From positions 1 through 5,672 of the forward strand of contig JAITDF010000602.1 of assembly GCA_031282705.1 (NCBI GenBank): a stretch of 5,672 nucleotides of DNA, in the 5' to 3' direction. This document shows, in pieces, positions 5,569 through 5,672 of this stretch. The position numbers and the translations under genes were made by a program. This DNA is from Opitutaceae bacterium (GTDB taxonomy: Bacteria; Verrucomicrobiota; Verrucomicrobiia; Opitutales; Opitutaceae). Position 1 is the stretch's first letter; every line of letters begins with the position of its first letter. The notes under the pieces are model-generated. The model saw nothing but the letters and a program-made list of their open reading frames with translations, had not been told where the DNA came from and did not search any database.

Positions 5569-5672
5569 AAGCGGAGACAGTGCTTGACCTTTTCAGCCCC
5601 GAAGGGACGGCAATGGCAGTGGTCAGCCCCGAAGGGGCGGCAGCATTTAGCCGTGGGTGACGAGCGCAGCGA
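5568..5672 (+). repeat. 'cagccccgaagg' repeat cluster, truncated by window end
   Basis: TCAGCCCCGAAGG occurs at 5593 and again at 5623, about 30 nt apart, each followed by a G-rich GGC(A) stretch; in the second unit GCCCC-GAA-GGGGC can form a small hairpin. The first unit with its leader (5568-5606) matches 1258-1296. The segment then continues as TTTAGCCGTGGGTGACGAGC to the window end, where GCCGTGGGT may be the left arm of another hairpin whose partner lies outside. No gene is seen here. Confidence 0.65.

Overview
The window reads as a piece of a GC-rich bacterial chromosome. It carries core metabolic genes in one orientation (+ strand) with families of short intergenic repeats at both edges. 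The repeat style (inverted pairs of short hairpin units, 'cagccccgaagg' units, degenerate heptanucleotide arrays), the high GC and the lack of clear Shine-Dalgarno sequences would fit Verrucomicrobiota, perhaps Opitutaceae. That placement rests on general recollection, not on a search, and is tentative.

Layout. 1-106 is most of a palindromic repeat element, cut by the window start. 107-483 is non-coding and compositionally odd: a pyrimidine-rich stretch, a purine tract, a G-run tandem repeat with G-quadruplex potential, and a small hairpin. 484-1182 encodes a family 2 glycosyltransferase. 1183-1395 is a spacer with one copy of a second repeat family. 1396-1968 encodes a SufT-type iron-sulfur assembly protein (N-terminal SufT domain plus DUF59/MIP18). 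1969-2185 holds a weak terminator-like hairpin and a perfect TATAAT box before metK. 2186-3352 is metK (S-adenosylmethionine synthase). 3353-3531 is a spacer with no clear gene. 3532-3948 encodes a small, AT-richer four-helix membrane protein of unknown function whose C-terminus runs through a heptanucleotide array. It overlaps by 4 nt the start of ahcY (S-adenosylhomocysteine hydrolase, 3945-5378). 5404-5568 carries a complete copy of the palindromic element plus the start of another, and 5568-5672 carries the second repeat family, cut by the window end.

How the genes fit together. MetK makes SAM from methionine and ATP, and AhcY clears the SAH left after methyl transfer, so they are the two ends of the activated methyl cycle. 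The membrane-protein gene sits between them and looks like a later arrival. SufT (Fe-S maturation) and the glycosyltransferase have no evident pathway link to the methyl cycle.

The most notable structure is the repeat system. A ~137-bp element of two REP-like hairpins in inverted orientation shows compensatory base changes in its stems, and near-identical copies in opposite orientation bracket the five-gene block. No transposase is present in the window.
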